Part shown: one piece after another, positions 7,167-16,606 of the stretch | How positions within the stretch are numbered: the stretch's first letter is position 1 | How the letters are laid out: each line of letters starts with the position of its first letter | Assembly (NCBI RefSeq): GCF_042684485.1 | Contig: NZ_JBHULM010000009.1 | Span: forward strand, 124,001-188,000 | DNA from: Oceanihabitans gracilariae | GTDB taxonomy: Bacteria > Bacteroidota > Bacteroidia > Flavobacteriales > Flavobacteriaceae | Direction of reading: 5' to 3' | Length of the DNA: 64,000 nt | Position numbers and translations under genes: made by a program | The notes under the pieces: generated by a model | What the model was told of the DNA's origin: nothing | The model's database searches: none | The model's input: the letters and a program-made list of their open reading frames with translations, nothing else

Positions 7167-8227
7167 TAAACGTCACTAAAACATTTTTACCACCACAAGC
7201 AGAATATCAAGCAGTTTTAAAACAGGCTTGGGATACGGGATGGATGACAAATCGAGGTGTTTTGGTCAAAGAATTAGAAGGGAAATTACAAACGTATCTT
7301 GGAACATCTAATATTATAGCGATGACGAATGGCACTTTGCCCTTACAAATAGCTATAAAGGCTTTAGGCTTGCAAGGTGAAATTATTACCACCCCTTTTA
7401 GTTATGTAGCAACCACTTCTAGTATTGTTTGGGAAGGTTGTACCCCTGTTTTTGTAGATATTCATCCAGACTATTTAACCATAGATGAAACGAAGATAGA
7501 AGCTGCAATTACTAATAAAACTACAGCCATATTGGCAACACATGTATTTGGAAATCCATGCAACATTGAAGCTATTGATAACATTGCAGAAAAATATAAC
7601 TTAAAAGTTATTTATGATGCGGCACATTGTTTTGGTGTAACTTATAAAGGGCAATCTATTTTTAATTATGGCGATGTGAGTACTTGTAGTTTTCACGCTA
7701 CAAAACTGTTTCATACCGGAGAAGGCGGGGCTTTATTTTGCAAGCCCAAGTATTTTGAAACCATGTTTGCCCATCATAATTTTGGACATGATGGGCCAGA
7801 GGCTTTTAAAGGTTTAGGGATTAATGCGAAAATGAGTGAACCACAAGCAGCTATGGGGTTGGCTGTATTGCCTTATATGACAAAAATTATAAGTAGTAGA
7901 AAACAAGCTGTGAAAAAATATAAGAATGTTTTAATAGCAAATGGGCTACAGTATTTGAAGGTACGTGAAGGTGCCGATTGGAACTACAGTTATTTTCCTG
8001 TCATCTTTGATACAGAAGAAAAATTATTAATTGTAAAGTATAGATTGGAGTCTCAAGGAGTATATCCCCGAAGGTATTTTTACCCTAGTTTAAATCAACT
8101 ACCTTATTTAGTAAACCAAAAAATGTCGATTTCTGAAAGTATTTCCAAAAGAATATTATGTTTACCTTTATTTTTTGGTATGGATGACGAGCTTTTAAGT
8201 AAAATAATTTATGGAGTTATTGAATAG
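7163..8227 (+). CDS. DegT/DnrJ/EryC1/StrS-family sugar aminotransferase
   Basis: A 354-residue PLP enzyme of the sugar-aminotransferase family, expected to convert a keto-sugar nucleotide to an amino sugar using glutamate. The Schiff-base lysine is K181 in SFHATKLFHTGEGGA. The pyridine-contacting aspartate is in VIYDAAHCFGV (about D152), and TNGT (about 55-58) binds the cofactor phosphate. No matching 4,6-dehydratase that would make the keto substrate occurs in this window, so that enzyme must be encoded elsewhere or the substrate differs. Overlap with the gene before by 4 nt and a 6-nt gap to the ATP-grasp gene suggest they act together. Confidence 0.9.
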   Translation: MINVTKTFLPPQAEYQAVLKQAWDTGWMTNRGVLVKELEGKLQTYLGTSNIIAMTNGTLPLQIAIKALGLQGEIITTPFSYVATTSSIVWEGCTPVFVDIHPDYLTIDETKIEAAITNKTTAILATHVFGNPCNIEAIDNIAEKYNLKVIYDAAHCFGVTYKGQSIFNYGDVSTCSFHATKLFHTGEGGALFCKPKYFETMFAHHNFGHDGPEAFKGLGINAKMSEPQAAMGLAVLPYMTKIISSRKQAVKKYKNVLIANGLQYLKVREGADWNYSYFPVIFDTEEKLLIVKYRLESQGVYPRRYFYPSLNQLPYLVNQKMSISESISKRILCLPLFFGMDDELLSKIIYGVIE

Positions 8228-8233
8228 TTTTTA

Positions 8234-9511
8234 ATGAAAAATTTAAATGTTTTAGTATTCCCATGTGGGTCAGAAATTGGTTTGGAAATTCATAGATCTT
8301 TAAAATTCTCAAATCATGTAAACCTCATTGGAGCTAGTAGTGTTCAAGATCATGGTAGAATGATGTATGAAACATATATTGGAGGTTTACCTTTTTATTC
8401 TGAGAAAGGGTTTTTAGAAGTACTCAATAGTATCGTAGAGCAATATGAAATTGATGCAATTTACCCTGCAATGGATAGTGTGATTTCTTTTTTATCAAAA
8501 AATAAATTTGAGTTAAATTGTAATTTAATCACACCTGAAGCCGATACAACAGAATTATGTCTGTCAAAAACTAAAACATATCAATTTTACCATAAATTAA
8601 TTAAAACACCAACGGTATACAGTAAACTCAATGATATTAGAAGCTTTCCTGTATTTATGAAACCTGATATTGGGTATGGGTCTAGAGGAGCGAAAAAAAT
8701 TCATTCCATTTCAGAAGGAGAGGAACATTTAAAACTATTTCCAACTAGTATTATTTTAGAATACTTACCAGGAAATGAATATACAGTAGATTGCTTTACA
8801 AATAGGCATGGCGAATTACTTTTTGCTGGCGCTCGTGAGCGAAAACGTATACAGAATGGAATTAGTGTACAAACTGTTCCTGTTCAAGATGAGGACAGTT
8901 TTTTAAAGATTGCAGAAAAAATTAATAAAACATTAAAGTTTCGTGGAGCATGGTTTTTTCAAGTCAAAGAGAATATAAATCAAGAGTTAGTTTTACTTGA
9001 AATAGCTAGCCGATTAGCAGGTTCGTCTTCATTATATAGGAATTTAGGAATAAATTTTGCACTTCTAAGTATTTATGATGCTTTTAATATAGATGTAAAA
9101 ATATTTTGTAATAATTATAATATCGAATTGGATAGGGCGCTTACAAATAGATATCGAATTGACATAAAATATAATTCTGCTTATATAGATTTTGATGATT
9201 GTTTATTAATAAAAGGTAAAATAAACATTGATTTAGTTAAATTTATTTATCAATTGATAAATGAACAAAAACTTGTAGTGTTGATTACAAAACATAAAAA
9301 TAATATAATAGAAACTTTAAAAGAATACAAATTGCTTCAGCTTTTTGATGAAATTATACATTTGGAGGCAACGGATAAAAAATATAATTACATTCCTGAT
9401 AAAGATGTTATTTTTATTGATGATTCATACGCTGAACGCTATGAAGTACATAAAAATTTAAGTATACCTGTTTTTGCTCCTGATAATATTGAAGCCTTAA
9501 TGCATATATGA
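8234..9511 (+). CDS. ATP-grasp ligase fused to a HAD-like domain
   Basis: 425 residues in two parts. Residues 1 to about 300 form a pre-ATP-grasp region (NVLVFPCGSEIGLEI) and an ATP-grasp core with VFMKPDIGYGSRGAKKI, ILEYLPGNEYTVDCF and, near the end, LLEIASRLAGSS. Such enzymes join a carboxylate to an amine through an acyl phosphate. From about residue 315 a HAD-like domain follows: YIDFDDCLLIKG (motif I), VLITKH (motif II) and DVIFIDDSYAER (motif IV). It may be a phosphatase, or only a structural domain. Neighbouring genes make an amino sugar and uronic acids, so linking an amino acid to either is a reasonable guess, not a demonstrated role. It overlaps the following sulfotransferase gene by 4 nt. 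Confidence 0.82.
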   Translation: MKNLNVLVFPCGSEIGLEIHRSLKFSNHVNLIGASSVQDHGRMMYETYIGGLPFYSEKGFLEVLNSIVEQYEIDAIYPAMDSVISFLSKNKFELNCNLITPEADTTELCLSKTKTYQFYHKLIKTPTVYSKLNDIRSFPVFMKPDIGYGSRGAKKIHSISEGEEHLKLFPTSIILEYLPGNEYTVDCFTNRHGELLFAGARERKRIQNGISVQTVPVQDEDSFLKIAEKINKTLKFRGAWFFQVKENINQELVLLEIASRLAGSSSLYRNLGINFALLSIYDAFNIDVKIFCNNYNIELDRALTNRYRIDIKYNSAYIDFDDCLLIKGKINIDLVKFIYQLINEQKLVVLITKHKNNIIETLKEYKLLQLFDEIIHLEATDKKYNYIPDKDVIFIDDSYAERYEVHKNLSIPVFAPDNIEALMHI

Positions 9512-10461
9512 AAAAAGTTTGTCTCCATATAGGGTATCCTAAGTGCTTGTCAACGACTTTGCAAAGAAGTTTTTTTGAGGAACATCCTCAAATTAATTAT
9601 GCAGGATCTGGTATTCATGATAACATTTCTTATTACAACAAAGATATTGAATTTGTTTTTGAGTCATTATTGAAATATGCAAATAATAGCTATTGGAATC
9701 AAAATAAAAAACTAGCAAAAAAAATCATAGACGAATTTGTTAGTAGTTCTGATTTGTTACCTCTTTTTTCAAGTGAACATTTAAGTTTTAAATTTTCTGA
9801 ACAGCAAATAGATAGCGTAGATAAAATACAGAGATTAGCATTTTTATTTTCCGGTTATGAAGTTTCTATTTTAATTATAAAAAGAGAACCTATAACGTTA
9901 TTAAATAGTCTTTATAAAGAATTTGTTAAAATGGGGTATAAAGATAGTTATGCTTACTTTTTAAGACAGAGTATATTGTTTAGTGATAGGAATTTTTTGT
10001 CTGATTTAAATATTTTAAATAAGGAAAAGCAAATTAAAAATCATTTTAATGATGTTACTGTAAATTGGTTAAGTTTTGAAAGCCTCATAAAAAATACAGA
10101 ATATTTGAATGAAACCATCTCTAGCGTTTTAGAATTAGACAATTATAATTTACCTATAAATAACGATAATCCGTCTATATCTAATAAACAATTGATAGCT
10201 CTGCTTAATTATAATCAAATGCACTCTAGAGGGGTTGGTTTATCTCAATATGAACCATTTGAAAGGCATCGAAATAGAGTTCTTTATGATAAGTCTGGCC
10301 TAGACTATAAAGAAGAGGAGGTGTTTGAAAATGTTATTAACAAGAGACTTGCTTTAAATAAAGTATCTGAAACGGTAGGTGAAAGTGATGTTGAAGGCTT
10401 AGCACGATTTACAGACCAAGAGACGTTAATTCTACAAAAGATAGAGTCGTTTAACCCTTGA
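9508..10461 (+). CDS. Sulfotransferase-like protein
   Basis: 317 residues. It opens with HIGYPKCLSTTLQRSFF (residues about 7-23), a variant 5'-phosphosulfate loop with the GYPKxxSTxLQ pattern. VSILIIKREPITLLNSLYKEF (about 127-147) is the second PAPS-contact region with its conserved arginine and serine. The rest is divergent, so the assignment rests on these two elements and on the genomic setting. The gene starts within the ATP-grasp stop codon region (4-nt overlap) and is followed after 7 nt by a glycosyltransferase. A role in sulfating the polysaccharide is likely; an inactive family member cannot be excluded. Confidence 0.65.
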   Translation: MKKVCLHIGYPKCLSTTLQRSFFEEHPQINYAGSGIHDNISYYNKDIEFVFESLLKYANNSYWNQNKKLAKKIIDEFVSSSDLLPLFSSEHLSFKFSEQQIDSVDKIQRLAFLFSGYEVSILIIKREPITLLNSLYKEFVKMGYKDSYAYFLRQSILFSDRNFLSDLNILNKEKQIKNHFNDVTVNWLSFESLIKNTEYLNETISSVLELDNYNLPINNDNPSISNKQLIALLNYNQMHSRGVGLSQYEPFERHRNRVLYDKSGLDYKEEEVFENVINKRLALNKVSETVGESDVEGLARFTDQETLILQKIESFNP

Positions 10462-10468
10462 GCATAAC

Positions 10469-11416
10469 ATGAATTTTAAAGATTTTAAGTCAAAATATCA
10501 AAAAAAAGATGTTTATGAAACATCTAATAAAGTGGTGCAAAACCCCATCCTGTCAGTATGTGTTCAAACGTATAATCACGGTGAATATATAGGACAGTGC
10601 TTAGACGGTATTTTAATGCAAAAAACTAATTTTTCTTATGAAATATTACTTAGTGAAGACGACTCAAGTGATGAGACAAGGAAAATTTGTATAGAATATG
10701 CCGAGAAATATCCAGAAACGATAAGGCTATTTCTTCATGATAGAAAGAATAATATAAAAATTAATGGCAGTGCAACAGGTCGTTATTGTTTTTTGTGGAA
10801 TTTAAAACATTCCAATGGTAAATACATCGCTTTATGTGAAGGCGACGACTATTGGACAGATCCTTTAAAACTGCAAAAGCAAGTTGATTTTTTAAAGGCG
10901 CATCCAGATGTAAATATATGTTTTACTCGTGCTAATGTTTTAACCAATAATACTTTAAAATTACATGAAATTCCTAAGGTATTTAATAATGAGCCTTTTA
11001 AATATATTGACTTATTAAAAAAACATAATTTTATTGTTACCGCTAGCGTGATGTTTAAAAAACCAAATCCCTTTGTATTACCAGATTGGTTTTTAAAAGT
11101 ACCATTTGGAGATATTAGTATCTATAAATTAGTAGCACAAAATAAAGAAATACAATGTATAAATGAAGTTACATGTGTATATCGAGTACATGATAATGGA
11201 ATTTATTCTGGTTTAAACCTATTAAAAGCTAGACAAAATTATTTGAACTTTTTTGAAATTATCTTTCCTCATTTAGATACAGAAGAAAAGCAAGTAGTAA
11301 AAGTGAAAATAAAGGAGAAACATAAGGAAATAGCAAAGATTAAATACAGTAATTCTAAATGGAAAATGTTGTGTTATTATGCATACTTACGTTTAAATAA
11401 TTTATTTAAAAGCTAA
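10469..11416 (+). CDS. Family 2 glycosyltransferase
   Basis: 315 residues with a GT-A fold. The nucleotide-binding start is LSVCVQTYNHGEYIGQCLDG (residues about 27-47), with SEDDSSDETR (about 64-73) and the metal-binding region ALCEGDDYWTDPLKLQKQV (about 117-135). EGDDYW with a tryptophan is typical of a large Bacteroidota group of GT2 enzymes. It should add one sugar to the lipid-linked chain on the cytoplasmic side. Sugar and linkage cannot be read from sequence. The C-terminal 50 residues are basic (KIKEKHKEIAKIKYSNSKWK), likely contacting the membrane. Confidence 0.9.
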   Translation: MNFKDFKSKYQKKDVYETSNKVVQNPILSVCVQTYNHGEYIGQCLDGILMQKTNFSYEILLSEDDSSDETRKICIEYAEKYPETIRLFLHDRKNNIKINGSATGRYCFLWNLKHSNGKYIALCEGDDYWTDPLKLQKQVDFLKAHPDVNICFTRANVLTNNTLKLHEIPKVFNNEPFKYIDLLKKHNFIVTASVMFKKPNPFVLPDWFLKVPFGDISIYKLVAQNKEIQCINEVTCVYRVHDNGIYSGLNLLKARQNYLNFFEIIFPHLDTEEKQVVKVKIKEKHKEIAKIKYSNSKWKMLCYYAYLRLNNLFKS

Positions 11417-11424
11417 AGACACAA

Positions 11425-12489
11425 ATGAAATACATTAAAGGTTTTGATGGTTTAAGAGCGGTTTCAATCATTTTTGTTTTACTTACCCATCTTGGTCTAA
11501 GTCGTTTTTTTGCAGATGGAACTTTTTTAAAAACAAACTACAACCTTATTTCTGGTTCTACAGGAGTAATGATATTTTTCACTATTAGTGGTTTTTTAAT
11601 TACTTTATTGTTGTTAAATGAAAAAAACACATTTCAAAAAATACACATAAAACACTTTTTTATTAGACGGTTTTTAAGATTATTACCTCCATTGCTTTTA
11701 TTCTATAGTATTGTGTTTGGTTTGATGCTATTTGGATATTTACCAGAAAATTATATAGCACTAGGTATCTCTTTTTTCTATTTGTATAATTTTGTGCCAT
11801 TAAAGTATTATGTTAGTGAGTTAGGGCATACTTGGTCTTTGGCTATGGAAGAACAATTTTATTTAATTTGGCCTTTTTTACTTCGCTTTATTAAAAAAAT
11901 AAAAAGTGTAGTTTATATTATTATAGCACTATCTGCTTTATGCATTCTAGTAAAAGTGTTTTATAGAGATCCAATTATTTTATCTGGTAAAACGTATTTT
12001 TTATTCGATTATTTTTTTCCAAATAGATGGTTTATTCCTGCTTGTTTACCAATAATGTTAGGCGCTTTATCTGCAATTCTCCTTTTCAAAAAAAAGGTGT
12101 TTATTAAAAATATTTTTTTCAATAAAAAATGGCCGCTTGCCTTTGCATTGGTATTATTTTGCATGCAGCTATGTATTGCATATAAACCTTTTATACTAAT
12201 AGAAACCGCACAGCCTATTGCAGTTTGTGTGTTTTTATTATGGATTTATTTTAATCAACAGAGTAAAATAGTTAGCGTATTAGAATATAAACCAATAGCC
12301 TTTATAGGTAAAATATCCTATGGTTTATATGTATATCAAGGCTTGTTTTTAAGAACAGGTCCAGGTGGTAGTTTAGAGATTCAAAAATTCCCATTAAATA
12401 TTATATTAGTTTTTGTAGTTGCTATAATATCTTATTACTTTGTAGAAAAACCAATTTTACAATTAAAAAGACGCTTTAAACCTCATTAA
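11425..12489 (+). CDS. Acyltransferase 3 family membrane protein (O-acetyltransferase)
   Basis: 354 residues with about ten transmembrane segments. FDGLRAVSIIFVLLTHLGLSR at the N-terminus carries the arginine and histidine typical of the family, and FFIRRFLRLLPPLLLFY and HTWSLAMEEQFYLIWPFLLR are its other hallmarks. These proteins move acyl groups, usually acetyl, from the cytoplasm onto sugars in the periplasm, as in O-antigen and Nod-factor modification. Placed 8 nt after a glycosyltransferase and 16 nt before another, it belongs to the polysaccharide operon. No periplasmic SGNH domain is fused at its C-terminus. Acyl group inferred to be acetyl. Confidence 0.92.
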   Translation: MKYIKGFDGLRAVSIIFVLLTHLGLSRFFADGTFLKTNYNLISGSTGVMIFFTISGFLITLLLLNEKNTFQKIHIKHFFIRRFLRLLPPLLLFYSIVFGLMLFGYLPENYIALGISFFYLYNFVPLKYYVSELGHTWSLAMEEQFYLIWPFLLRFIKKIKSVVYIIIALSALCILVKVFYRDPIILSGKTYFLFDYFFPNRWFIPACLPIMLGALSAILLFKKKVFIKNIFFNKKWPLAFALVLFCMQLCIAYKPFILIETAQPIAVCVFLLWIYFNQQSKIVSVLEYKPIAFIGKISYGLYVYQGLFLRTGPGGSLEIQKFPLNIILVFVVAIISYYFVEKPILQLKRRFKPH

Positions 12490-12505
12490 GATCTATCTTT
12501 TAAAA

Positions 12506-13528
12506 ATGTCAAAAAATCCTTTAGTAACTGTTTTAATCCCAACTTATAATTGTGAGGCGTATGTAAAAGAAGCAGTTATGAGCATTTTAAATCAAACGTA
12601 TACAAATTTTGAATGTATTATTATTGATGACGCTTCTACAGATAAAACAGTTTCTGTTTTACAATCTATTAAAGATTCTAGAATTCAATTAATCATTAAG
12701 CCTAAAAACTCAGGTTATACCAACAGTTTAAACCATGGGTTATCTATTGCAAAAGGAAAATATATTGCTAGAATGGATGCCGATGATATAAGTTTACCAG
12801 AACGGTTTATTAAACAAGTTTCCTTTTTAGAAAGCAATACTAATATAGTAGCTTGTGGTACTAATTATTCTATTATTGGTAGTACTAAAAAAATAATATT
12901 ACCAGAAAACAATGAAGCTATTAAACTAAAACTTTTAAAAGAAACGTGCTTTGGTCATCCAACGGTAATGCTTAGAAAAAGTGTTTTTGATGCTAATGGA
13001 TTGCAATATGATACCACAAAAGAACCAGCAGAAGATTATGCCCTTTGGGTAACCTTGTTGCAATTTGGCGCATTGGCAAATATTCAAGAGTGTTTATTAC
13101 AATATAGATTACATGCTGGGCAGGTTTCTGTAACTAGAAGGAAAAAACAATTAGAGAGCAAATTAGAAACAAGAGTACAGCTTTTAAAATATTTAAATGC
13201 CAATTTAAATGCCGAAGCATATACTACAGTTAAACAGGTTCTTAATAAAGATAGTTTAACTTTTAAGCAGCTCAAAGAGTTTGTAGAAATAAAGAATAAA
13301 CTAATACAATCAAATGCTGTATCTTTCTTTAAAAAAGACGCATTTGCCAAATATCTAGAGAATATTAATACGTTAGCTGTTGAAAAATATTTTACCAATA
13401 GAAAGCAATTTTATCCCAATACATTTTTACAGTATTTTGCATTAAGAAAAAGTAGTGCCTATCAATTGTCTTTAATGCAAATATTGCGATTGGTATTTAA
13501 ATCCATCATTTTTTATCAAGTAAAATAA
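12506..13528 (+). CDS. Family 2 glycosyltransferase
   Basis: 340 residues. GT-A motifs: VTVLIPTYNCEAYVKEAVMSI (about 7-27), IIIDDASTDKTV and the DXD-like IARMDADDISLPERF (about 90-104). AEDYALWVTLL further on is the acceptor-side acidic motif of many GT2 enzymes. Inverting transfer to the growing lipid-linked glycan is expected. The C-terminal part is Lys/Phe-rich without a clear membrane span. It lies 5 nt before a GT4 gene, fitting a stepwise assembly cluster. Confidence 0.92.
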   Translation: MSKNPLVTVLIPTYNCEAYVKEAVMSILNQTYTNFECIIIDDASTDKTVSVLQSIKDSRIQLIIKPKNSGYTNSLNHGLSIAKGKYIARMDADDISLPERFIKQVSFLESNTNIVACGTNYSIIGSTKKIILPENNEAIKLKLLKETCFGHPTVMLRKSVFDANGLQYDTTKEPAEDYALWVTLLQFGALANIQECLLQYRLHAGQVSVTRRKKQLESKLETRVQLLKYLNANLNAEAYTTVKQVLNKDSLTFKQLKEFVEIKNKLIQSNAVSFFKKDAFAKYLENINTLAVEKYFTNRKQFYPNTFLQYFALRKSSAYQLSLMQILRLVFKSIIFYQVK

Positions 13529-13533
13529 AAGCA

Positions 13534-14730
13534 ATGCATATACTATTTTGGGTCGATAAATTTCCGTTGCTTTCTGAAACTTTCATTAGAGATCAAATAA
13601 TTAGTGTGGTAGCTCATAATCACAAGGTTACTATTCATACTAAAAATAGGAAAATAAATACTTCCGAATTAAATGCGCTTACTGGATTTGAAAAATATAA
13701 CTTACAAGATAAAGTGGTACCAATAGACGTTTTATTTCCTAGAAAGAAATGGAAGCGTATACTGCGTTTTAGTCAAATAATTCTTCAAAATATTTTTTCT
13801 AAAAATCTTAAATATTATGTAAAGACGCTAGATGTAAAATCTTTTAATGCAGAAGCTAAATCATTACAGCTATTTTTTAAAACACATTTTTTATTAAAAA
13901 ATAAAGTGGAGATAATTCATGCACATTTTGGACCCAATGGGCAAGATGCAACTGTTTTTAAAAAAATAGGTTTACCAATTAAATTATTTACCACTTTTCA
14001 TGGCTATGATATTAGATTGGCTGAGAAGAAAGGAGGTGAAATTTATACCGATTTATTTGCATTTGCAGATGGTATTTTTTCTATATCCAATTATAATACT
14101 ACTAGTTTATTACATTTTGGAGCGCCAAAAAATAAAATATTGCCATTATCTAATGGTGTAGATGTTTCCTTTTTTAAAAGAGAAACACCTTTAATAAAAA
14201 CAGATAAAATAAAAATACTAACAGTTGCAAGATTAGTAGCTGAAAAAGATTTATCTGTTGCTATTCATGCAGTTTCTAAAGCCATAGAAAAATATCCAAA
14301 TATAGAATATCATATTATTGGGGAAGGGGAAGCAAGAAATACTTTGCAAAATAAAATAGACGCTTTAGGGCTTTCATCACAAATAAAACTTTTAGGAGCA
14401 AAAAACTCTACGCAAGTAAGAGACGCAATGGTATCTTCTCATTTGTTTTTGTTATCTAGTAAGGCAGAAGCTTTGCCTACAGTATTGTTAGAGGCACAAG
14501 CAGCAGGATTGGTTGTTTTGGCTACAAATGTGGGTTCTGTAAAAGATATGGTTAAAAGTGGGGTAGTGGTACAGTCTGAAAATACAGCGGCTTTTACAAC
14601 GGGTTTATTATCGCTTTTAGATAAGCAATCAGATTGGTTAGCATCAAGTGCTTTAGGTTCTACATATATAACAGAGAACTATAGCATTACAAAACAAGCC
14701 AATACGTTATTAGAATACTATAAAAAGTAA
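13534..14730 (+). CDS. Family 4 glycosyltransferase (GT-B)
   Basis: 398 residues. The N-terminal acceptor half has ILFWVDKFPLLSETFIRDQI, a frequent start in colanic-acid WcaL-like enzymes, plus IIHAHFGPNGQDA and FHGYDIR. The C-terminal donor half has ILTVARLVAEKDL, YHIIGEGEARNTL and the EX7E-type LLEAQAAGLVVLATNVGSVKDMV. Retaining transfer is expected for the family. It ends the first same-strand run, and the sulfotransferase remnant beyond it is on the opposite strand. Confidence 0.92.
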   Translation: MHILFWVDKFPLLSETFIRDQIISVVAHNHKVTIHTKNRKINTSELNALTGFEKYNLQDKVVPIDVLFPRKKWKRILRFSQIILQNIFSKNLKYYVKTLDVKSFNAEAKSLQLFFKTHFLLKNKVEIIHAHFGPNGQDATVFKKIGLPIKLFTTFHGYDIRLAEKKGGEIYTDLFAFADGIFSISNYNTTSLLHFGAPKNKILPLSNGVDVSFFKRETPLIKTDKIKILTVARLVAEKDLSVAIHAVSKAIEKYPNIEYHIIGEGEARNTLQNKIDALGLSSQIKLLGAKNSTQVRDAMVSSHLFLLSSKAEALPTVLLEAQAAGLVVLATNVGSVKDMVKSGVVVQSENTAAFTTGLLSLLDKQSDWLASSALGSTYITENYSITKQANTLLEYYKK

Positions 14731-14746
14731 GTATTCAATTTGCTTC

Positions 14747-15530
14747 TTATTCAAAATCCTTCCAATTAAATTTTTTACCAGTAAGTTGTTGTAGTTCTTG
14801 TACTTGTGGCATAAAATAGTTTTTTAAAAAAGCCCTTGTTTCTGGGTTTATTTTTGGGTAATCGTTTGGTTTATTTAATCCAAATGTTTTCGGTATAATG
14901 TATAGATGCAACACCAAGAAAGGATGTTACTTCTTGTAGTACTTGGTTGGTGTTTTTAAATAAGTTGCTACTATCAATGATTAAAATTTCCTCTAAAGAA
15001 AAATAGCGTAGCCACCTTTTTAGGTTGGTGGTATATTGGTTAATGGCATGGGTATGGCCTCCGTTTTCAATAAAATCTTCAAAAGAATTCCATGGCCATT
15101 GCCAATTGGCATCTTTTTCTGCTTGTTTGTAATTCATCCAATAGTTAGAATACAATCTATCTATAGGGTTTCGTAAAATTAAAATTAGTTTAGCTTTTGG
15201 TGCAAAGGTTTTAATACGTTTAGGTACTTCTTTAAAGTAAAAATAATTTATTGATCCATCTCCTGAAATATGTATTTTATCATTTTTGCAAATTTCTTTA
15301 TAGCGATTAATAATTTTATTTTTTACAAATTTATTATGAGCACCTAAAGTGAAAATTAATTTTCTTTTAAATATTTTATAATTACTACTTTTCCAATTAT
15401 AACCAATATTCATGAAAAAATTATGTTCTTTGGTATTTGCTAACTTGGTTTTAGGATGTGCTTTTAGATACTCATATAGTGTAGAACTGCCGCTCTTTGC
15501 TGTTCCTATTATTATAAAATGATTATCCAT
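14747..15530 (-). pseudogene. Sulfotransferase gene broken by a frameshift near its 3' end
   Basis: The intact frame (start 15530) gives 219 residues ending at a TAA at 14871. It has IIGTAKSGSSTLYEYLKAHP (5'-phosphosulfate loop) and LILILRNPIDRLYSNYWMNY (3'-phosphate loop), a clear PAPS sulfotransferase. The normal C-terminus continues in another frame: GLNKPNDYPKINPETRAF, then NYFMPQVQELQQLTGKKF and NWKDFE, to a stop at 14747-14749. This is the family's usual end. Length 784 nt is 3n+1, consistent with one extra base at about 14890-14910. It is the only gene of the cluster on the minus strand. Either a real recent pseudogene or a sequencing error; the truncated product would lack the last 40 or so residues. 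Confidence 0.8.
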
Positions 15531-15629
15531 ATTATAGTATTAATATATATAATTGCAATATATAAAAGAAGATGTAAAGTTTTAGTTATTTTATTTTTCA
15601 TTTACTTATTTTAGCAAAAACACGCTATT

Positions 15630-16598
15630 TTGAAGCCTTTAGTTTCTATTATTATACCAACCTATAATCGTGCACATTTAATAAATGATACGCTAGATTC
15701 TATTATACACCAAACCTATACCAATTGGGAATGTATTGTGGTAGATGATGGTTCTACAGATAACACCGCTATATTGTTACAGCAGTATATTGGTAAAGAT
15801 GCTAGGTTTCAGTTTTTTACACGACCAGAACACAAACCCAAAGGCGCAAATGCATGTAGAAATTTTGGGTTTAAACAAAGTAAAGGAGACTTTATTAATT
15901 GGTTTGATAGTGATGATGTTATGGAGCCTAATAAACTACAAGTACAAGTAGATGCACTTATACAAAATCCAGAAGCTCCTTACTGTATTTGTCAAACCAA
16001 ATGGATAGATAAAAATACAAATGCTTTTTTAGGTTTAAGAGCGAAGCAGATTAGTTCTGAAAAGAGAATGGAAGATTATATATTATATAAAATATTTTGG
16101 TCTATTCTAGCTCCCGTTTGGAAACGAAGTTTTATTGAAGTAAATGGTTTTTCATTTGATGAAACCCTACAGCAATCGCAAGAATATGATTTTCATATAA
16201 AAGCATTAGCTATTAATTCAAATTATATAGCTTTAGATGAGGCATTGGTTTCCATGTATAAACATGACGAAAATTTATCTAATAATATTTTTGAAAATTA
16301 TAGCAAACTCGAGTCTAATATAAAAGTCAAAGAAAAAATAGTACACAAGTACTTGCATAAATTATCTGAAAAAGGAGTTGTAAAACTTCTAGAAATACAG
16401 ACCCTTATGTTTAAAGATGTACTAAAAGCAAGAAAATTTAAACTGGCAGGAAAGCTTGGTTATTTAATGTTTAAAACATTACTTAAAACCAAAATATCTA
16501 TTGTAAAAAAAATAGTATTTTGTATTAAAATGCCAGTAGCATACTGGTCTTATTTTATTTTTAATAAAGGCTATACTATTATTAAACCCATAGGATAA
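15630..16598 (+). CDS. Family 2 glycosyltransferase
   Basis: 322 residues starting at TTG. The start is fixed because the GT2 motif VSIIIPTYNRAHLINDTLDSI begins at residue 5 and no ATG is closer. VVDDGSTDNTAILL and FINWFDSDDVMEPNKLQVQV (DXD) follow; QQSQEYDFHIKAL is the acceptor-side acidic motif. It should act as an inverting transferase. It lies 99 bp from the divergent sulfotransferase remnant, so a promoter for the downstream run may lie in that gap, where TTTATTTTTCATTTACTTATTTTAG is too AT-rich to assign with confidence. Confidence 0.9.
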   Translation: MKPLVSIIIPTYNRAHLINDTLDSIIHQTYTNWECIVVDDGSTDNTAILLQQYIGKDARFQFFTRPEHKPKGANACRNFGFKQSKGDFINWFDSDDVMEPNKLQVQVDALIQNPEAPYCICQTKWIDKNTNAFLGLRAKQISSEKRMEDYILYKIFWSILAPVWKRSFIEVNGFSFDETLQQSQEYDFHIKALAINSNYIALDEALVSMYKHDENLSNNIFENYSKLESNIKVKEKIVHKYLHKLSEKGVVKLLEIQTLMFKDVLKARKFKLAGKLGYLMFKTLLKTKISIVKKIVFCIKMPVAYWSYFIFNKGYTIIKPIG

Positions 16599-16606
16599 CG
16601 TTATTT

